Part shown: piece by piece, positions 46,676-56,069 of the stretch | Numbering within the stretch: the stretch's first letter is position 1 | Layout of the letters: each line of letters begins with the position of its first letter | Assembly (NCBI GenBank): GCA_951813295.1 | Contig: CATOTI010000002.1 | Span: 124,001 to 188,000 of the forward strand | Length of the DNA stretch: 64,000 nucleotides | Source: an uncultured Pseudomonadales bacterium | Lineage (GTDB): Bacteria; Pseudomonadota; Gammaproteobacteria; Pseudomonadales; Azotimanducaceae | Direction: 5' to 3' | Notes under the pieces: model-generated | Seen by the model: only the letters and a program-made list of their open reading frames with translations | The model's database searches: none | Told to the model about the DNA's origin: nothing | Program-made: the position numbers and the translations under genes

Positions 46676-47731
46676 TCATTCGTCGCGCAACGCCAGGAGC
46701 ACCTCGAGCACGGTGTCGAAGTCGATGAACTTGAAGTTCTGATTATCGCTCGGGGTGTTCACGTCGTCCTGCACGACGACCAGCCCGCCGGGAAAACCCG
46801 GCAACGCAATCCCTGTCGCATCCAACCCGTCCGTTCCGCTCACCGCATCGACCGCCCCTTCGCCGACGGTAAACCGGCCGACGAGCGCGTCGTCGGTCAG
46901 CGAGTAGACGGCAAAGGTACTGTCGCCCTGACTCGACGCTAAAAGGTAGGTATCGAGCGGCGTGACCGCGATCGCGAGTCCTTCGACATCCGCCGTCAGA
47001 TTCTGGCCTTCGATCGAATCTAACAACGTTGCCGCCATGGGCTCATCCGGCTCGAACGAGCCCCACCAGATGCCGCGATTCTCCTCGCCGAAGAAGACAC
47101 GATTACGCGGTTCATCGACGACGCAACCTTCGGGCTGCGTTTCCGTGCGCCAGGTTCGTACCACCTCGATATCAAAGCTCCGTGAAACGCTCAATTGGAG
47201 GAATCGACCGTCCTTGTCGTTCAGCACGACGAGCGGGCGTTCCTCGCTATCGAGGCCAATACAGACGCCATAGGGAGCCGGCAGATCGAGGGGATGCTGA
47301 CGGAGCAGTGTGAGCCGCCGCGTCTCGTGATCGAGTCGGAGCAGGACGAGACGCGATGGCAGCCGTTCGCTCCCGACGACGAGCGTGAAGTCCTCCCCCC
47401 AAGGGTGAACGCGCAGATCGACATTGTTGATGTTGCCGATCTCGAGCGCTTCTACTCGGTGCCCGGAAAGATCGTAGACGTCGAGGCCCCAGCGCTTGTC
47501 GGTGCCGATGACGAGACTTCTCGCCGGATCGTGCGGATCGACCCAGATCGCGGGGTCATCGGCCGCGTCGTCACCACTCGGCACCGGTTCCGTTTCGAGT
47601 GATGCAACGACCGAGATGCGTCCCGATCCATCCAGCGGCGGTTCGTCGACCACTGCCTTGCCGCAGGCGGCGGCCATGGCCGCCGCGAGGACTACCGCGC
47701 TAGCGCATCGAATACTGGATACCCAATGCAA
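46676..47731 (-). CDS. beta-propeller 3-phytase, lipoprotein
   Basis: 351 residues from a TTG at 47729-47731 inside the end of the receptor gene. The first 21 residues are a lipoprotein signal ending in MAAAC. The mature part shows the family motifs DDPAIWVDP, NINNVDLRVHP, PYGVCIG, EGCVVDE, VEGLAIA and VQDDVN, in the order of the six-bladed calcium-dependent phytase. It would release phosphate from phytate outside the inner membrane. The start overlaps the TonB receptor by 32 bases, and receptor plus phytase form a typical phosphate-scavenging pair. Confidence 0.9.
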   Translation of the reverse strand: MHWVSSIRCASAVVLAAAMAAACGKAVVDEPPLDGSGRISVVASLETEPVPSGDDAADDPAIWVDPHDPARSLVIGTDKRWGLDVYDLSGHRVEALEIGNINNVDLRVHPWGEDFTLVVGSERLPSRLVLLRLDHETRRLTLLRQHPLDLPAPYGVCIGLDSEERPLVVLNDKDGRFLQLSVSRSFDIEVVRTWRTETQPEGCVVDEPRNRVFFGEENRGIWWGSFEPDEPMAATLLDSIEGQNLTADVEGLAIAVTPLDTYLLASSQGDSTFAVYSLTDDALVGRFTVGEGAVDAVSGTDGLDATGIALPGFPGGLVVVQDDVNTPSDNQNFKFIDFDTVLEVLLALRDE

Positions 47732-50477
47732 ACGTTCGCCCGTATTCCTCGAACTGTGCGTTGTAACGACGCTTATTGAAGTACGCATAGAACGGTTCGT
47801 CCGTCAGATTGTTGGCCGTGAAAAAGGCGATGAGCCGCTCATTCACGTTCCATCGCGCGCTCAGGTCGACCTGCAGGTGGGCGTCCTGATAGACATCGAA
47901 AAGCGGATCGTCCGGTTCTTCGAGTCCTAGCAGCGCATCGCTCTTGTAGGTCGCCGCCAGACGCAGCGACAACCGCTGATCCTCGTACCCGATAGCGACG
48001 TTGGCGACGCGATCGGATTGGCGTGGTAACTCGATCGGCGTGTCGCGCAGCGCAAGCGTCGCCTCACTGTCCGTCAACGTCAGATTCGTCGAGACCGACA
48101 ACCCATTCCAGGGCGCGGGAAGACGCGAGAACTGCCGCACCCAGGCGAGTTCGAAACCGAGTAGATCGGCTTGCTCGCCGTTGATGGGCTGAATCACCTC
48201 GGCGTCGTCGATGACGACGTTGCCGACGAACTGCGTGAGATCGGTCTGATCCGCGACGTCGGCGAGCACGATGAACGAATCGACCTGTTTCCAGAACACG
48301 CCCGTTGACAAGAGGCCAATGCCTTCGTCGTAGAACTCGATGCTGAGATCCAGGTTGTCGGCCTCCATCGGATCGAGCAACGGGTTGCCGAGCTCAGCGG
48401 CAAATTCTGTCTCGCCTTCGTCTTCTTCGAATTCGATCTCGCCACCGGGGGCCAGTTGATCGAACGACGGTCGGGCAAACGTCTGGTACCACGCCGCCCG
48501 CAGAAGAATTTCATCGGTGAACGCGTAGCGGATGTTGAGGCTCGGCAGGACGAAGTCGTAATCGTCGGAGAACGACACCAGTTGCGGCACCGGGTCGCCG
48601 TCGCCGTATACGTCGTCGATGACTATCCGTCGTCCCGTGGCGAAAAAGTCGGTCGTCTCGACCCGGAAACCTCCAACGACGCGTAGCTGGCCGCGATCGA
48701 ATCGGGCCATCGCATACACCGCGTCGATATCCTCTGCGAGATCGAAGTCCCCACCGAGCGAATCCACGAGGGTGTCGCCGCCATCGAGTTCGAAGGCTGC
48801 GCGGTTATTGGCGACGAAGCCCGCCAACGCACCTCCATCCACCCCCGGGCCGAAGGCGTTGATCCCATAATCGGGCGTCCCCATGACGAACGACATCAAC
48901 GTCGGGTCGTTCGGAAAGCCGTCATAGACACCCACTTCTTCATCATTGTCCTTGTCGCGCCGCTTGATCTTGAAGCCGGCTTTGAGTTGGAGTTCGCCGC
49001 CGGACCGAAGGGCGATATCGCGCGCTACGTCGACGAAAAAGCTGTGCTGTACGTCCTCCGTAAGATTGTCTTCGAGGACGATCTCGTCGAGCTGGTAGTT
49101 GCCGGGGTCGAGGGTCGCCGAATCCGCGAAGAGCGCCGGGCGATCGCCCACCGCCGAATAGCCGAGCGTCACGTCCTCGATCACGAACGTCGAATCGATC
49201 CGACCGGGCTCTTCCTCTTCGGAGCGCGAATAGCCGTAGCCGAACCCAAGCGTCCAATCGTCGATGAAACGTTCACCGCCAAGCACAATCGACAGGATCT
49301 CCTGCGACTCGAAGCGATCCTTCAGATCCCGCTCTAGCGTCGCACCCTCCCACGTCGCGGAGCTGTTCGTTCCTGCCACGGCATCGCCGTCATCGAGCTT
49401 GAACTGCTCACGCGTTCGCAATTCATCGTCCTCGAACTGCGACAACAACGAGCGGAAGTAGAAGCTCGTCACGGCAGAGGGACGCCAATCGAGGTTCAGC
49501 GTCGCGCCCAATCGGCGTCGTGTGATCACATAGTCACGTTGCTCAATTTCTTCGGCCCCGCGGAACGCAGTCTCGTTCTCCGTCTCGAGTTCATCCCAGC
49601 CCCCGTCCGTTTCGACGTTGTCGCTGCCGAGTCCACGGTCGAAGTACGAAATCGCAGCCGCGACCCCGAACACATCGTCCCGACCGTCGACGGAGAAGGT
49701 GTTGCGATAGGTCGCCGAAACCTTGGGGCTCGTCTCGCTCTCGAGCTGGTTCCGGCTCGCTTCGACACGTACTTGCATCGTTTCTCGATCAACGTCGAAG
49801 CCGGACAGACTCCTCACGTCGACCGACCCGCCGATGCCTGCCGCGTCCATATCCGGCGTGAACGACTTGCTGACCTCGAGCGTTTCCAGAAGCTCGGACG
49901 GGATCACGTCCAGCGCGACGGCACGCGTGCCGCTTTCCGGCGACGGCACGGTAACGCCGTTAATGCTGGTGACGTTGAGGCCCGGATCGATACCGCGGAT
50001 CCCGACGAACCGGCCCTCGCCCTGATCCCGCTCGAGAAATACGCCCGGCACACGCTGCAGAGCTTCGCTCAAATTCGCATCGGGTAGCTGACCAACGTCA
50101 TCGCTCGAGAGTACCGACTTGATGTTGTCGGCGACCCGTTGCTGGTTCAACGAAGTCGATGTACTACGCGCCTGGCCATAGACGATGATTTCCTCGATCG
50201 GATCATCGAGAGCAACTTCGATGGATACCGACTAACCACGGGCCTCGATGTTGACGACTTCGTCTTCGAACCCAAGGTAGCTGACCTCGAGGCAGTGCTC
50301 GCCATCATCGATCCCCGCGAGGGCGAATCGACCATCGGACCTCGTCGTCGTCTGCCGTTCGCCAAGACGCACGATCGCGCCCGCCAGACGGTCGCCGCTA
50401 CTCGAAGCCGTCACGACACCCTCGACGCGAACGTCCGCGTGTGTAGCGACGACAGCCACCAAAGAGCCTAACCACAA
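47700..50477 (-). pseudogene. TonB-dependent receptor (phytase-associated), interrupted by an in-frame TAG
   Basis: From a TTG at 50475-50477 the frame encodes a weak signal sequence and a carboxypeptidase-regulatory-like domain (VEGVVTASSSGDRLAGAIV, EVSYLGFEDEVVNIEARG). A TAG at 50232-50234 interrupts it, and the same frame then continues SVSIEVALDDPIEEIIVYGQARS and the plug domain (LSEALQRVPGVFLERDQGEGRF, NVTSINGVTVPSPESG). The barrel runs to the C-terminus LGIQYSMR. The frame is otherwise intact for 816 residues from a later internal TTG, but that product would lack a signal and could not reach the outer membrane. One base change (TAG to CAG) would restore it. Confidence 0.8.
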
Positions 50478-50673
50478 GGCAACGATTCGCGCGTGCTTTC
50501 CCCGCGATCAAAAAGAAAAGCACCGTAGCGGCGGCGTGTGACCAGCGAGTGACGCCCGATTCGTCTCCAACGGTGCACGTTCGTCCGGCCAGAACACCAT
50601 TCGTCGCGTGGCTCTTGGCTTCCTGGCACGATCCTGCAACGTTCCCCGCAACAGACAAAACGAGGGCGTCGTG

Positions 50674-51141
50674 ATGGATCACGAGCACCGATCAAAGGCT
50701 ATAAGCCAGGGACCACATCAGGTCAGGATTCTCTTTACCCTGATCGCGAGCCTCTTCATCGTCCACACAGAGCTGCACGCCGCCAACCTCGACATCGTGT
50801 TGGAAGGCGCCAAAGCAGACGAAGGCGTACTGATGATCGCGGTAGCGAATAGCCAAGCGTCGTTCGACAACGACGAACCGGTTTATGCGTCGCTCATCCT
50901 GCCCGTGCGCGACGGCGGCAACCGGGTCACGCTGCACGATCTACCCGCGGGCGGCTACGCGATCTCCGTCTTCCACGACGCCGACCTCGACGGCGAGCTC
51001 AACACCAACCTCATGGGTATTCCGACCGAAGCCTACGGTTTTTCGAACAACGCCCGCGGGAGTTTCGGACCGCCGACGTACGACGATTGCCGCTTCGACG
51101 TCAGCAAGGATGATATCGAACAGCGGATCTCGCTGCGATGA
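50674..51141 (+). CDS. DUF2141-domain secreted protein
   Basis: 155 residues from ATG 50674. An N-terminal hydrophobic segment (VRILFTLIASLFIVHTELHA) is followed by the DUF2141 region: NLDIVLEGAKADEGVLMIAV, LILPVRDGGNRVTLHDLPAGGYAISVFHDADLDGELNTN and a GIPTEAYGFSNNARGSFGPP ending. It is probably periplasmic; function unknown. Its stop overlaps the ATG of the following carotenoid oxygenase relic. Confidence 0.85.
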   Translation: MDHEHRSKAISQGPHQVRILFTLIASLFIVHTELHAANLDIVLEGAKADEGVLMIAVANSQASFDNDEPVYASLILPVRDGGNRVTLHDLPAGGYAISVFHDADLDGELNTNLMGIPTEAYGFSNNARGSFGPPTYDDCRFDVSKDDIEQRISLR

Positions 51142-51590
51142 ACCGTCGACGAGTCATGACCGGCACCGCGACTTCGCCGCCGCGGGCTTCGGGACGTCAC
51201 GTTGGGCAAAAGAGCCGCCCGACACGATTGGTCAGCCGGCTTCAGGACTCTACCGCACACGGACCTCGCCGCGGATCTCATCATCAAGGGCGACATCCCG
51301 CTAAACCTCCGCGGGACGCTCTACCGAAACGGCCCCGCTCAACACGATGTCGGTGATCTTCGCTACCGTCACTGGTTCGACGGCGACGGCATGGTGCAAG
51401 CCTTCCGCATCGACGACGGTGGTATCCACCATCGCGGCCGGTTCGGCGAAACTCACAAGTACCTTGCCGAGAAGAAAGCCGGCCGAGCGCTCGATTCCGG
51501 CTTCGATACGCATGTCGAAGACGCGGTCGATGTTGAGCGAACTGTCAGCCCCGCCACGCGAATGGTTGCAGTGGCTCAAAGTTCTTCGTG
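51138..51590 (+). pseudogene. carotenoid oxygenase (RPE65 family), 5' remnant with frameshifts
   Basis: The ATG at 51138 begins MNRRRVMTGTA, a Tat-like signal, but the sense sequence then passes through two other frames: FAAAGFGTSRWAKEPPDT, then DWSAGFRTLPHTDLAADLII. The family motif GDIPLNLRGTLYRNGPAQ and RHWFDGDGMVQAF follow in the last frame, then DSGFDTHVEDAVDVERTV. Similarity ends near 51560, where the opposite-strand gene begins. The catalytic iron-binding histidines, which lie further C-terminal in the family, are missing, so the gene is decayed and truncated. Confidence 0.75.
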
Positions 51591-52325
51591 GCCAGGCCGT
51601 CCGAAATGTCGGTCGAACACCGCGATCGGCGATGCCAGAGCCAAGACGTCGAAGGGAAACGAACGCAATAAGGCCACCTCACTCTTTGCGGCCTCGACTT
51701 GCGCCATGAACGCCGACGAAGCCGGCTCGCGGAGCTTTCCGTCTCGCGCGACGAACTGTCCCCAAAGTGACGGGCCTTTCGTCACGTATCCGATCGACTT
51801 CGCGCTCGCGAGGTAAGCGGGTGGGAAAAGGCAGCGGTAGGCATCGATGTGATAAAGCCACGACCTGCCCCGAACCAACGTTGCGGACGGATAGTCCGCG
51901 CTGATCGTCCGGAACATCTCACGGATTTCACGTTGGCGTTCTCCCCGATGTCGACGGCTCAATGTGCCCTTCCGTGCCGGATCTCGAAGCAGGTGAAGAG
52001 AGATCGATCGATCGGCCGGCGTGTAGTCGAAGACGAAACACCCGATGCGCGCGGAAGTGTTCGGGGCAGGCCGCTCTTTCAGCCGTTCAAGGTAGAACTC
52101 GTACGCCCACCCGGCCAATGATCCGCGCCGACGCCCGATTCCATCGACGAATGACAGCCAGGCGCCCGGGTCGTTTCGTGTGCCGAACAACTCGCCGGAT
52201 TCGAGCATGGTGTAATCCCGCAACGAATCCTCGAGCGGTAGGTCGACGACCACCGAGACGCGCCGCGCAAACTCGACCTGCAGTTCGACGAACTCCCTGG
52301 CGTACTGAAACATCGCTAGCGCCAT
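51576..52325 (-). CDS. hypothetical protein
   Basis: 249 residues, ATG 52323-52325. No family can be named. The sequence is soluble and mixed alpha/beta, starting ALAMFQYAREFVELQVEFARRV. It has a central RIGCFVFDYTPADRSISLHLL and an arginine-rich DPARKGTLSRRHRGERQ. The C-terminus PIAVFDRHFGRPGHEEL meets the truncated carotenoid oxygenase tail to tail. Codon use is like the neighbours. It may have arrived with the rearrangement that cut that gene. Confidence 0.55.
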   Translation of the reverse strand: MALAMFQYAREFVELQVEFARRVSVVVDLPLEDSLRDYTMLESGELFGTRNDPGAWLSFVDGIGRRRGSLAGWAYEFYLERLKERPAPNTSARIGCFVFDYTPADRSISLHLLRDPARKGTLSRRHRGERQREIREMFRTISADYPSATLVRGRSWLYHIDAYRCLFPPAYLASAKSIGYVTKGPSLWGQFVARDGKLREPASSAFMAQVEAAKSEVALLRSFPFDVLALASPIAVFDRHFGRPGHEEL

Positions 52326-52468
52326 GCTGCGGAATCATATTCGGGTTTGAGATTGCATTCGGCCCAAACGCGTGCTGTATCTTCGTTACGACAAAGTCCG
52401 CCTTCAACGGCTACGAAGCGGCTGTGAGGACGGACCATCACCGACGACATCGACGACATGGTTGATCA

Positions 52469-52880
52469 ATGAAAGTCAACGGAAGCTGCCACTGCGGCAA
52501 CATCACCTACGAAGCCGAGATCGATCCCGATCAGGTCGTGATCTGTCACTGCACCGATTGCCAGACTTTCTCGAGCGCGCCCTACCGCGTCAGTGTGTTC
52601 GGCGTTCCGTCGGAAAATTGCCGGTTTGAAGGGACGGCGAAGACGTACGCCAAAACTGGCGGCAGTGGCAAAAAGGTCATGGTCGCGTTCTGCGGCGAGT
52701 GCGGAACGTCGCTCTACTCGACCCGGGCCCACGACCGGAAGCCCTCTGAATCTACGTGTCGGTGCAATAGCTGAGCGCCGCGAACTGGTACCGAAGATGC
52801 AGGGGTTCTGTGGTTCGGGCATGCCCTGGGCGACGAATATCGACGGCATTCGCCGGGTTCCCGAACGCGAAAAAACCTGA
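52469..52880 (+). pseudogene. GFA (glutathione-dependent formaldehyde-activating) family protein, frameshifted
   Basis: The N-terminal 90 residues are a clear GFA zinc protein: GSCHCGNITYEAEI, VICHCTDCQTFSSAPYRV and FCGECGTSLYST supply the cysteine ligands. At about 52743 the sense continues in another frame as LNLRVGAIAERRELVPKM, FCGSGMPWATNIDGI and RRVPEREKT. One missing or added base would restore a normal protein of about 135 residues; as read it ends after 101. A sequencing slip or recent mutation are equally possible. Confidence 0.7.
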
Positions 52881-52929
52881 AGCCCCGGAGGCACGGTCGA
52901 ACCGGCCGCCTCAATCCACGGGGAACGTC

Positions 52930-53523
52930 TCAAGCCGATTTCGATCGATCGCGCTCGACATCCGCGCTGATCAGCGCGTAGACCTTATTGCTGCAGAGTT
53001 CTCCCGCCGCGTCGCGTTCGTCATGACGCACAATGCCCTCGAACGAAAAGCCGAGCCGTTCGACAAGTCGCCAGGCGCGTTCGTTGCGAACGTCGCAGCG
53101 CGCCTCGATGCGTTCCACGCCGAGTTCGTTCCGTGCGACCTCAATCGCCGCCGAGACGAATTCCTGGGCGAATCCCAGCCCCGTCCAGTCCGAACGAAGC
53201 CAGTAGCCGATCTCGCAGCTTGGAACCGCACGATCGAGCGAATGTAGATCGACTGAACCGATCATCACGCCACCCCGGTCCCACACCCGCCAAACGTAGA
53301 ACTCACCCTTCTCGAAGCTGCTTTCCGCCAGACGCGAGACACGCTCCATGGTCTCGAGGTCGCCGAGTTGTGCAGCGATCGAGAGCCAGGGATAGAAATC
53401 GTCAAGTGAGACACCGATCGCCTCGCGCAATGCCGCCCCGTCTCCAGCGCGTGCCGAACGCAAAACCAGGCGCTCGGTGCGAATCTCGAGCGGCAGCGGG
53501 TTCGAAGATTCAGCCATCTTCAT
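52930..53523 (-). CDS. RimJ/RimL-type GNAT acetyltransferase
   Basis: 197 residues (ATG 53523, or the second in-frame ATG two codons later). It has the opening LEIRTERLVLRSARAGDGAAL, the GVMIGSVDLHSLD beta-strands, CEIGYWLRSDWTGLGFAQEFVSAA and a final NERAWRLVERLGFSFEGI typical of ribosomal-protein-alanine acetyltransferase relatives. The acceptor is unknown. Convergent with the frameshifted GFA gene. Confidence 0.9.
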   Translation of the reverse strand: MKMAESSNPLPLEIRTERLVLRSARAGDGAALREAIGVSLDDFYPWLSIAAQLGDLETMERVSRLAESSFEKGEFYVWRVWDRGGVMIGSVDLHSLDRAVPSCEIGYWLRSDWTGLGFAQEFVSAAIEVARNELGVERIEARCDVRNERAWRLVERLGFSFEGIVRHDERDAAGELCSNKVYALISADVERDRSKSA

Positions 53524-53616
53524 CTCGACGTGAAACTTCAGAACGGATTCCGGGCGGCTGGCCTCGTTTCACGATGGGCTCGTCTCTACCGTCTCTGAAC
53601 CGAGCAACGACGGCGA

Positions 53617-54066
53617 TCAATACGGCGTGCCGTCTTTGTGCGCGAATCCACTGAAGTTGGTACACATCATGTCGACATCGGAGCACGTCGTGACGTCGTC
53701 GGGCTGACGCGAACCCACTTCGAGGTAAAGGGCGACGCGATCGCTTCGATTGATCAAGTGATGTCCATTGCCCGTTCCTTTGGGGAACGCCGCGCAGTCG
53801 CCGGCGCCGAGGACCGTCTCGCCATCGTCCTCCACTAGCGTCAGTTCACCCTCGAGGACATAGACGAACTCGTCCTCGAGCGTGTGCCAATGCCGTTGGC
53901 TCGACCAATTGGCCGGCGGTAGTCGCATCAGATTCACACCGTAGTCGGTAAGCCCCGCGCCATCGCCCAGGCACTGACGAACCCTGTCCTTGCAAGGTTC
54001 ATTGAAAATTCGGGGGTAGGAGGTCCCAATCATCTCAGGAACCCCGGACAGGTCGATCTTAGGCAT
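53617..54066 (-). CDS. cupin-domain protein
   Basis: 149 residues, GGAGC before the ATG. A single cupin fold: QRHWHTLEDEFVYVLEGE (metal-binding His-x-His-like) and second motif DCAAFPKGTGNGHHLINRSD, with YLEVGSRQPDDV following. The closest groups are small cytosolic cupins of unknown substrate. The gene stands alone between the GNAT and the CPBP gene. Confidence 0.85.
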   Translation of the reverse strand: MPKIDLSGVPEMIGTSYPRIFNEPCKDRVRQCLGDGAGLTDYGVNLMRLPPANWSSQRHWHTLEDEFVYVLEGELTLVEDDGETVLGAGDCAAFPKGTGNGHHLINRSDRVALYLEVGSRQPDDVTTCSDVDMMCTNFSGFAHKDGTPY

Positions 54067-54269
54067 CGAAATCGCTCCTACTTCTTTTTTTGCTCCGCCA
54101 CCTGTTCGGCCAACGCTTCAGGTCCGCGCGGAAATCGACACACAAATCGTCACGCAAGCCGGAGGTTCTCTCGTTCGTGGGTCAGAGACTAGCGCGCCCG
54201 ATGAGAGCAACATCCGCGACCGGCAGTCGATGCGCTCGCTAAACGATCCGGCAGCGAAGCGTCTGTTAC

Positions 54270-54914
54270 GTGCGAGCATCTGACAACCGAGAAGGAGGAC
54301 TTCGAATCGGGGCTTCAGCCGCACACCGCGCCAACGACGAGCGGCGCGCCTACGCCTGGGTTGTCGTGTTCACGACACTCGCCGTGGGGACACTCTACGT
54401 CGGATCGGCGCTCGGCGAACTTATCGACTTTCCCGTCGTTCGCGAGACCATAGAAACGATTCCCGTTCTGCTGTGTCTCGCCATCGTGCTGCGTTACACG
54501 CCGCCCGCGCCGACGATGACGTTGCACTGGGCTCTACGTTTGCTCTTTCTCGCGGCCCCGTTCGCCGCGCTCACGCTCTCCGACTTCAGTCTGAAGGAAA
54601 ACACCGACATCTGGATTCTCGGCATCGCTGCCTGGGAAGCCGCGATGATCGGCGTTTCGGAAGAACTCATCTTCCGATTCAGTCTCGAGCGCCTCTGGGC
54701 AAGGTTCGGTCCGTTGTTTTTTATCGTGGCCAGCAGCGTGCTGTTCGGCGTATTGCATCTCGAAGACGGCTTGGTGGTGGCGATCGTATCGATGCTCTTT
54801 GCCCTGACCTTTGCGTTGGCGCGCGTCGCCGGCATGCCGATCATCGTCCTGATTCTCGTTCACGGGTTTTACGACTATCCGGCGATGATTGAGCGGCATT
54901 TGGCCCTGCAGTGA
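54270..54914 (+). CDS. CPBP family intramembrane metalloprotease
   Basis: 214 residues, GTG 54270. Several membrane helices carry the CPBP/Abi motifs: SEELIFRFSLERL (motif 1, EExxxR), FGVLHL (motif 2) and HGFYDYP (motif 3). The family includes Rce1-type CAAX proteases and bacteriocin-immunity-like proteins. A textbook AAGGAGGA at 54292-54299 lies within the first codons with no ATG, GTG or TTG at the expected distance, so the true start may be ATC 54306 or the site is fortuitous. Confidence 0.82.
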   Translation: MRASDNREGGLRIGASAAHRANDERRAYAWVVVFTTLAVGTLYVGSALGELIDFPVVRETIETIPVLLCLAIVLRYTPPAPTMTLHWALRLLFLAAPFAALTLSDFSLKENTDIWILGIAAWEAAMIGVSEELIFRFSLERLWARFGPLFFIVASSVLFGVLHLEDGLVVAIVSMLFALTFALARVAGMPIIVLILVHGFYDYPAMIERHLALQ

Positions 54915-54997
54915 GGCCGACGGGTATCGCCTAAAGCCCCTCCACGTGATCGCCGCGCACAGCGCGCCCGCATGCTTTTTCTCCAAAATGTAAAATA

Positions 54998-55026
54998 TTA
55001 TTAACATTGAGTTAATCTGGTATAAC
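54998..55026 (+). promoter_or_regulatory. AT-rich promoter with inverted-repeat operator before the DUF2178/XRE pair
   Basis: The 60 bases before the gene are strikingly AT-rich. TATAAC at 55021-55026 makes a good -10 box, and TTATTA at 54998-55003 a weak -35 at 17 bases. Between them a perfect inverted repeat TTAAC-ATTGA-GTTAA (55001-55015) overlaps the promoter, as expected of an autorepressor site for the XRE protein encoded downstream. Confidence 0.45.
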
Positions 55027-55059
55027 ATCAATTCAAGCAGGATTCGCGGGGAGCACACG

Positions 55060-55488
55060 TTGCTTGCAAGAGAACGAACGGCGTGGGTTTGGCTGGCTGC
55101 CCTCATCGTCGTATTTGGCGTCTACTTCTCCACCGTCAGCTTGTTGGAACCCTCTGGCGCTGAGCTCACATTCCTCGCGCGCATCGGTCTACTCGCCGGC
55201 GCACTCGGTACTCTCGCCTTGATCGTCGGCATCGACCGGGCCATCGGCTGGATGCGAAATCGAGACAAAACACCCACCGATGAACGAGATCGTCTGATCG
55301 AAGCGCGTTCGTCTGCCATCGCCTATTACGTCCTGATGGTCGGCATGATCGTCGTCGGGTGCGTGATGCCGTTTAGCGCCGATACCTGGCAAATCGTTCA
55401 CGCGGCGCTACTGTCGATCGTCGTCGCCGAAGTCGTCCACCATGGGTTGGTCGTACTGGGATACCGCGTCGGGTGGCATGTCGGATAA
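55060..55488 (+). CDS. DUF2178-like membrane protein
   Basis: 142 residues (TTG 55060; GGGGAGC upstream). Four hydrophobic segments ([72 protein letters not shown]) are separated by a basic loop with [18 protein letters not shown], a motif typical of membrane partners of small YozG-type regulators. Overlaps the XRE gene by 11 bases. Confidence 0.75.
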   Translation: MLARERTAWVWLAALIVVFGVYFSTVSLLEPSGAELTFLARIGLLAGALGTLALIVGIDRAIGWMRNRDKTPTDERDRLIEARSSAIAYYVLMVGMIVVGCVMPFSADTWQIVHAALLSIVVAEVVHHGLVVLGYRVGWHVG

Positions 55489-55693
55489 GCGTCTGACCAA
55501 CAATGTTCGAACGCTGCGTTTTCTTGCTAACGAGATGACTCAGACCGAGCTAGGTCGACAGGTCGGGGTGACGCGCCAGACCATCGCCGCTATCGAGGCC
55601 GGCAAATACTCGCCTACCCTCGAAGCCGCGTTTCGCATTGCCGATGCGCTGGGCAAGCCTCTCGAGGAGGTGTTTCGTTGGGACGTGCCCTGA
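55478..55693 (+). CDS. XRE/Cro-type helix-turn-helix regulator (YozG-like)
   Basis: 71 residues from ATG 55478, inside the end of the membrane protein gene. The HTH is [27 protein letters not shown], ending [14 protein letters not shown]. Such small regulators are encoded beside membrane proteins with DUF2178-like folds and probably control their own operon, perhaps through the upstream inverted repeat. Confidence 0.88.
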   Translation: MSDKRLTNNVRTLRFLANEMTQTELGRQVGVTRQTIAAIEAGKYSPTLEAAFRIADALGKPLEEVFRWDVP

Positions 55694-55817
55694 CGCGTTG
55701 GTCCGCCGTTACCATGGAACACGCAACCCGCGGAGGCACTCGCTAGCCGACCCAGCGTTCCTTCTCCCAAGCAGCGCCACCAACCGTCTGGCCCGATATG
55801 CAGGTCGAACCTATGGC

Positions 55818-55967
55818 GTCGTACGCGCGGGCTCGTCGGCCAACGACCTACCGATTGGTGTGCAGGTCACTGCCAATCCCTGGCGCGAACACATCGTACT
55901 TTCGGTAATGTCCCTGCTCGAGTCGAGTTTGATCGGATTCTCCGCACCAGATCTGGCCGTGTTGTAG
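55818..55967 (+). pseudogene. C-terminal remnant of an amidase
   Basis: The frame from about 55818 reads VVRAGSSANDLPIGVQVTAN followed by PWREHIVLSVMSLLE, the end of amidase-signature proteins (normally GLPIGVQVxxRPW). No start or upstream domains remain, and the frame before this point has no similarity. It is a relic left by a rearrangement. Confidence 0.6.
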
Positions 55968-56069
55968 CCGGTCATGCAACGAACGATCGGGGCACGCCGA
56001 GCCGATCCCTGCAACTTGGATCGGTTCCCGCGGTCGGGCGAACGGCTACTACGCGTCTCGGAAAACACA

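Noticed and set aside
50232..50234. Reading the receptor TAG as a recoded amino acid
   Set aside because: TAG is amber, not the UGA used for Sec, and there is no pyrrolysine signal or conserved catalytic residue at this place; a nonsense mutation is simpler.
52881..52929. GC-rich hairpin (GAGGC/GCCTC) between the convergent GFA and GNAT genes as a terminator
   Set aside because: The stem is plausible but no run of T follows on either strand, so it is not reported as an intrinsic terminator.
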